Assembly (NCBI GenBank): GCA_002811675.1
Contig: PDIM01000067.1
Location: 107,762 to 129,751, forward strand
From: Ichthyosporea sp. XGB-2017a
Taxonomy: Eukaryota; Opisthokonta; Ichthyosporea
Direction: 5' to 3'
DNA: 21,990 nucleotides
Shown: positions 16,801 through 21,990 of the stretch, piece by piece
How the letters are laid out: each line of letters opens with the position of its first letter
Position numbering within the stretch: the stretch's first letter is position 1
Notes under the pieces: model-generated
The model's database searches: none
What the model was told of the DNA's origin: nothing
Seen by the model: the letters and a program-made list of their open reading frames with translations, nothing else
Made by a program: the position numbers and the translations under genes

Positions 16801-19800
16801 CTACCTCTTTTTGTCTGGTGCAAAGGAGTCTTCGGATGTTGCAAACGATTGTTTGGAGGATGCGAGGTCATCTTTGTCATAGTCGTCACCTTCAACAGGT
16901 GTTCCTTTGGCTCGCATTTCCTCTCGATATCTTTCCTCCCACCATTGCTTTCCCCCATTGCGAACCCAAAAGTAAAGCATCACAAACCCCAAGATGATGG
17001 CACATCCCCCTCCAATAGGTCCAAGATACAAACTGATATAGGACAAGTCGACACCGCCGTACAGCTGTGTCTTAAACTTGTCTGCCAGATCATCTGTAAT
17101 AAATGCAAATTGATCGCACCAGTACCAAGGCAAAACTATATCAACAGCCTTGATGCCATTGTATGGTGGCAATGTGGCGAACTTCGGCAATACCATCAAA
17201 TTGGCTTGTAGTCTTTTATGAGCATACATGGCCTTTCCGGTCCATGGTTCAACTCCAATGTATGTTTCCAAGTCGTCCGTACCGGGGGCATCCCCTTCTA
17301 TGGTAACATTGTCTTTCACAGCCTGTGGACAGTTGTAAAACCATGGCTGTGAAAGAAATGACGGGCACTTGGTGGCGGCTTCTAGAGGCTGAAAACACTC
17401 AAAGCGATCAGTGATACCATACGCTGTATTGTTATAATAGCCAGGATAAAGAAGTTTTGGAGAGGGCTTGTACATGTTAAGCGTGATACCCTTGTAGTCC
17501 TGATTATGAGAATAAACAAGATGAACAGCACGAAAGGCCTGAACAACCCAAGCGGCAACCGTCTCTTCTGCGGGCGAAAAGTCGCCATGTGAAACTTTAC
17601 CTTTGGGAAGAAACTGGGTTCCATCATGGCCTGCTACTTCCAGTTGGTCTGCGTCAGCTTGAGGAAAAGTACTTGCAATTTGATATTGATTGGGCCAAGA
17701 CACCCACTCAAGAACTTCTCCAACATTATTCTCTCCTGTTTTAAGGGTAACCCATTTGTTTAATGGATCATTCACAGAAGCTTCCTCCGTTTCCCAATTT
17801 GGGAGGTTGGCAGGAGTTGAGGTCATGGCACCTTTTGTCGATGTTGACAGAAAGTCACTTTTCATCCCTTTGCACCATTCATTCGGGGACATCTGGTTAA
17901 CTATTCCCATATTGTTCAGCTCTAGAGTAGTTGGGGTAAATGGCTGAAGATTAACTATGGCATATCCCATAATCACGTTCATATTCCACAAAGCAACAGC
18001 CATCTCTTTGCTTACTCGCGGATTCAAGTAAGTAAAGCCTTTAGGCTCAAATGTGGTCATGGCTGTCCAGCACCCTTTTTCATCTAGACCCTGAGGGTCA
18101 GCACTCACCATTTCCTTGCATAGAGATGTTAATACGGCCTTACAATCCTTGTCACTTTCAGCGTTCCAAGCAGTTTGGAATTCTCCCACCAGTTTATACA
18201 TCCCTGTTTTGTTGCAGGGAAATGTGTCAGTTGCTAAATGGCCTTGAAAAGTGCACGAGTCGGATATAGACATATAAATTAGCCTCGTCATATTTATATA
18301 ATACACTTGATCCTTGCCCAGAGCTATATCATTGCGATAAATTCCTTGAATAGTATTCGTCCCCTTTCGAGCATACTCTACAATCTCTAAATCACGAAAT
18401 CCAACTGGAATAGCACTCACAAGACTTGGCAGAAGCTCAGCAACAAGGTCATTGCTCAGGAGCCCCCCTCCCAGAAGCGCATCTTGCCCCATTTGATAGT
18501 ATACAATATTGTCATATTCCACATCAGTTGGTATTTGAAACAGGCCAAGGGAGTTCACAAAACTATTCTTCAAATTTTCTATGAAATACCTCAATCCCAC
18601 TGTTTTGGTAAAAGTAACTGTAGCGTTATACACTTGATCAAATTGGTTGTCACTCATTTGAAACTTATTAATTAACTCGGTTTTAACCGATTGGTTCGTT
18701 GAGGGATCAGGATTATATCCTAACCACTTCTTTATCCCCTTGACAGCATAAGGGGAGTCCTCGGGAAATTGGGCTTTATCAAAGAGCGCAGTTATCAGAG
18801 CAAGATTTTCATCGGCGTCTTTCTCCGAAGAGCCCAAGTTCCATGCAGCAAGACCAAAGGCCTTCATCATGGCGCTAGTTAAGGTAAAACCCTTGTTCAA
18901 TTCACCCTTCAACCACTTATCGCAAAGAAAGGTTTTTTCAGTTCCGGAACCAAAACTATTAAAAATGGGGTTTGGTACTCCATCAGACAAGCAATTTAAA
19001 ATAACATTTGTTTCGACCGCCCATTGCTTAGAGCTCAACTCTATTATTGTCGCCATGCAGTGCGAAATATGAGCTGCGTCGAAAAACTTACTCATATTCT
19101 CTCCGCACCCAGCATATAATTTTGAATGTTTTTCTGTATCAATTTCTAAAATCATATATTGCGCTTTAGCATCAGTGAAAAGATTTCCAAGAAAGACCAA
19201 CATATTCTGGTACATTTGATCTATACTACCCAGCGAGAGTGGAGCACTTGGTATCTGAGGTAAAAGCCCATTAGTGATCATTCCAGTCAATGTAGACACA
19301 ACACCAGGAGTTGCTGACCTGTAGAATGCAGCGTCCCCCCCGAATGTATTCAGTAACACAAGGACGATTGGATTAATCATAACTATGATATCATTATCGG
19401 GGTCAACACCGGGAGCAGAAAGGGACGGCTGGAATACTTGCCACATCCACTGTTTGTGGTGTATTAGACCCTTCCAGAACGTGACAGCGACGTTATTCTG
19501 ATACTCTCTCCAAGTATATGGGCCTCTTGATACAAATATCGGGTTTTTTCCTTTATAGAAATCGTCTTTGTTCTTTAGATGAAAAAAGTTGACCCTGTTG
19601 TACTTTGGAACAGAATCACTCAAATTGGAAGATTGCTACAAAAGCGCCAAAAGCAAACGAAAACTGTCCATTAGCAAAAAGCAACGACAAAAACAAAAAA
19701 AAAAAAAAACTTTTAAAGAAGATATTTCGGGAATAAGCTCCCTTTTGACGAAGACTGAGGGGAGCGTGCCATAACTTACCCATTGCTTAAAGGCGTCCGA

Positions 19801-19977
19801 GCCAAAGTCATTCGATGGAATAACAATGCCATTGAGAACAACATTGTTGGCGAACTCGGGAACGGCGTATCCCATGATCAAGCCAATAGTTATACAGAAT
19901 GCCCCACCGCAGATAAAGATTATTCCGTTGATCTTCAAGTTCAAGGCCTTGTACTTCCAAAATGTCCAGTTGACCAT
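16801..19977 (-). CDS. CD36 / scavenger receptor class B family protein, enlarged (two exons)
   Basis: Exon 1 is 19977-19780 (66 codons) and exon 2 is 19635-16801, giving 1010 residues and a TAG stop. The layout is that of CD36/LIMP-2 proteins: a short cytosolic N-terminus, TM helix at 17-39, a large lumenal or extracellular domain, a second TM helix near 933-958, and a 52-residue acidic and basic tail. CD36-like marks are a VPKYNRVNFFHLKN strand after the first TM, SRGPYTWREYQNN, HDGTQFLPKG late in the ectodomain, and near the end YIGVEPWTGKAM followed by AHKRLQANLMVLP and LPWYWCDQF. The family binds lipoproteins, fatty acids or sterols and moves lipid across membranes. The ectodomain is about 890 residues, roughly twice the usual 400-440, with extra sequence in the middle. 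Earlier frames (TTG at 20040) lack an ATG, so the first ATG, at 19977, is taken as the start. Confidence 0.9.
19636..19779 (-). other. Spliceosomal intron in the CD36-family gene
   Basis: A 144-nt GT-AG intron with an ideal donor TGG|GTAAGT (19779-19774), a 15-base T run on the coding strand (plus A run 19695-19709), a GCTAAT branch-site candidate (19675-19670) and acceptor TTTTGTAG (19636). It is phase 0 and joins Trp66 to the QSSN residues of exon 2. The acceptor TAG is an in-frame stop for exon 2, so the two ORFs only meet by splicing. Confidence 0.9.
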
Positions 19978-21115
19978 TTTTCCTAGCTGTGCACAATAAA
20001 AAGTCTGAAAGTTGGTGATTATTTGAGAGCAAAATGACAAGTGTGAACTACCCGCTCACCACCCTAAAAGGTACCTGTAGTAATATTCAGCAAGTAATTA
20101 GTACACAAGTTGAACAATGCCATCCATGCACGCACGATAAGCAAAATACGCCGCGATGAGTCTACCTGAAACTTGATCTCTAGGAATTTCAACTCTTATG
20201 CCTTCCTCTGGGGATATGAACAGTTTATGTAGCAGCTTCACAAAGTTGTTATATTTTCGATCTTAATGTTTATCTATCTCTTGGGAAGTCCCATCAAGGA
20301 GAACAGCACACAACAAGCATATGAGTGCGAGATTAAAATCCAGACTTTGTCCAAACCAGAGAATTTCAGCTGCAGAGAGTTATACACTTCACCATGCCCC
20401 CTCCTATAATAACAGCCACACAGTACACTCACCCTACAAGACTGTGTGCAGGTGCAGCCTGAAAAGTGAAAAAGATTCATAAACTCATAAATTCATAAAT
20501 TCCTAAAATTTTATTATAGCCGGGGCCTGCCTGTGCATGGATCCGCGCCGTGGAATAGGGGTAGGGTGGCATCTATAGACTATAGCTATCCATGGTAACG
20601 CCACAGGCCCACAGCCCACTGTAGAGAGTCCCGAGGGCGGACTGCGGAGTCTCTGCCCCGTTGATCACGACTTATTATTACTGTAGTATTACCTCTCTGT
20701 GACTCGGTAGTCGGTGCGGTAGCTGGAGCCTGGAGAGTGGAGACGCCCCTCTATGTATAGTGTATAGGGTTTGTCCCCCCTCGTCCTATGTCCATAATGG
20801 CCCTCTCTCCCAGGAGTGCCTAGAAGAGTTGTCACTTTGGCTTATCCAGGAATAAAGAAGATAGTTCGTGACTTGTTTAAATCTTTAGTAGCCTCTCCAT
20901 TTTTTAAACATCTCGTCTCTTCTTCTTTATTCCAATTTGGTCTTGATCACAAAAGGTACAGAAGAACAAGACTAAGTTTTTTCTCATTTTTTTTTTACTT
21001 TTTTCCTAAACAAGAATTTAAATCTTAAAGAACTCAAGAGACACATAAGACTTGTTTGGAAACGAGAGGTTTACTGATTGATTACACGAACTCTGACTGC
21101 AGAGTCATAAAACAC
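19978..21115. other. Upstream region of the CD36-family gene, with a GC-rich block
   Basis: No confident gene is seen. The minus strand holds a possible 5' UTR intron: donor TAGG|GTGAGT near 20430 and acceptor GTGCACAG near 19991, just before the CD36-family ATG; this is inference. Bases 20480-20505 are a short CATAAA/TTCATAAA repeat. Bases 20519-20820 are GC-rich and unlike their surroundings. A plus frame at 20816-21028 starts with GTG and resembles nothing known. Confidence 0.55.
20519..20820. repeat. GC-rich block, possible dispersed repeat
   Basis: The block has sharp AT/GC edges. On its minus strand (near 20600-20620) it carries a close copy of the word found at 15368-15387. No ORF or terminal inverted repeat was recognised. 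Confidence 0.35.
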
Positions 21116-21129
21116 TTTTTTTTTTTTTT
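21116..21129 (-). mobile_element. A14 tail of the retrotransposon 3' end
   Basis: Fourteen T on the plus strand read as A14 on the minus strand, directly after an AATAAA (21127-21132 overlaps it). It lies 77 bases past the stop of the retroelement ORF, as expected for a non-LTR element terminus. Bases left of 21116 would then be flanking host DNA. Confidence 0.5.
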
Positions 21130-21205
21130 ATTATAAGGCCCACCATTACCTCGGGCTACTTTATTTATAATCTTTCCTGGACTCATTCATTGGCATAGCT
21201 AAATC

Positions 21206-21990
21206 TTAAACCGCTCTGTGATGTTGTCGTCTTTGTGTATCTTTGCCTCTTTCGCTTTCCCAAATAATCTGTGCACGTAGTGCTCTCATGTTAATATTCC
21301 TGTCCGCTTCCTCTTCGGCGTGAAAGAAAGCATTCCTAGCTTTCCAGCCTACCGCAAATGCGATTGTTGTATTCTTGGTGTTGCTGATGAGATGTTTAAA
21401 CAGTGTTGGCTTGCGACTACGGTTTGCGGTTTCTGCTAATTCTAGGTATCCCTTACACAAATTTATATGCTCGACCGTCTCTATTTCGTTTTCTCTACAT
21501 AGGGGGCAAAATATCCCTCTGCCGTGGTCATCAAAGTTATCTTCCCAAGTTTCCTGCTTTACAGCTCTAGTCCATAACTTCTTTCGTACCCAACACCATA
21601 TATACTCTGCATACAGTCCCTTGATACTAGACTTCTTCAGTTTCATGATATTTTCAAAAAAGGATTTAAGTGTTTCGTCATTGGTCCCCCACCTGTGAAG
21701 CATATCCTCCCATTTTTCGCGTTCATTTTCGGACAAGACGGGGTCACTCGTAACTAGATCTTCCTCTCTCAATATTCTGTCCTCTCTCGCGCCAACTATG
21801 CAGGCCCTGAAACGGCCTATGGTTGGGAAATTCACAACGTCTAAAGGGTCCAGCGCTGCAGGATTGTTGTAACGTTCTGTTACAAAGGCAGTCTCGTACA
21901 TGTTGTCGAATTCAGATCCTCTAAGCTGAGGGTCACGCAGGTCTGCATTCTCTCCATACACGACTCTTCTTCCATTAATGATTTTCTCGT
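21206..21990 (-). CDS. C-terminal part of a probable non-LTR retrotransposon polyprotein (partial)
   Basis: The frame is open from the right edge of the window, with no ATG required, to TAA at 21206, about 260 residues. The main clue is a zinc-finger-like C-x2-C-x9-H-x3-C (codons 21508 down to 21455, CPLCRENEIETVEHINLC). It resembles the zf-RVT segment that follows reverse transcriptase and RNase H in LINE-type elements. It is preceded by a Trp-rich stretch (YIWCWVRKKLWTRAV) and followed by a basic C-terminus. No reverse transcriptase motif lies within the window, so the assignment rests on this motif and the A-tail at 21116-21129. A host gene with a similar finger is possible. The frame has no internal stop, so the copy may be young. 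Confidence 0.5.
   Translation of the reverse strand, partial: EKIINGRRVVYGENADLRDPQLRGSEFDNMYETAFVTERYNNPAALDPLDVVNFPTIGRFRACIVGAREDRILREEDLVTSDPVLSENEREKWEDMLHRWGTNDETLKSFFENIMKLKKSSIKGLYAEYIWCWVRKKLWTRAVKQETWEDNFDDHGRGIFCPLCRENEIETVEHINLCKGYLELAETANRSRKPTLFKHLISNTKNTTIAFAVGWKARNAFFHAEEEADRNINMRALRAQIIWESERGKDTQRRQHHRAV

Noticed and set aside
1-21990. tRNA, rRNA, CRISPR arrays, bacterial promoters or Shine-Dalgarno sites
   Set aside because: No cloverleaf with a TTC-box, no rRNA-like stretch and no spaced repeats were seen, and the gene organisation is eukaryotic.

Overview
The window looks like nuclear DNA from a unicellular or simple eukaryote. Genes are large and mostly uninterrupted, they sit on both strands without operons, and AATAAA poly(A) signals follow several stops. 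Two GT-AG introns can be read directly (102 and 144 nt), and the protein families (deoxyhypusine hydroxylase, receptor guanylate cyclase, CD36, PLAC8) are eukaryotic. Every gene whose stop can be seen uses TAA or TAG under the standard code. Intergenic DNA is AT-rich with long A/T homopolymers and one long GAA tract. The lineage cannot be fixed from the sequence; a protist is the safest statement.

Layout, left to right. Bases 1-233 are a purine-only GAA tract running in from outside the window. Then come a 1145-residue helical-repeat (PPR/TPR-like) protein with a plausible mitochondrial presequence (346-3783, +), deoxyhypusine hydroxylase (4210-5211, -), and a receptor guanylate cyclase with two tandem periplasmic-binding-protein-like ectodomains (6485-10739, +, 5' end missing). 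Next are a 12-TM major facilitator transporter (11363-12802, -) and about 2 kb with no confident gene but weak hints of a spliced minus-strand gene. A two-exon PLAC8-family gene follows (14871-15335, +), then a G/C-rich block, a small secreted orphan protein (15958-16530, +), and a two-exon, unusually large CD36-family protein (16801-19977, -). A second GC-rich block comes next, and the window ends in the 3' part of a probable non-LTR retrotransposon (21206-21990, -) whose A-tail lies at 21116-21129.

The genes do not form one pathway. Four of the proteins (guanylate cyclase receptor, MFS transporter, PLAC8 protein, CD36 protein) are membrane proteins of the surface or endomembranes and one is secreted, but shared function is not implied by adjacency. 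The most notable gene is the receptor guanylate cyclase. It joins two sugar-binding-protein-like modules, a Cys-rich stalk, one TM helix, a degenerate kinase domain and a cyclase domain with guanylate-type specificity residues. Its start is lost next to a long poly(T)/G/poly(T) tract, so a first exon or an assembly gap has to be assumed there.
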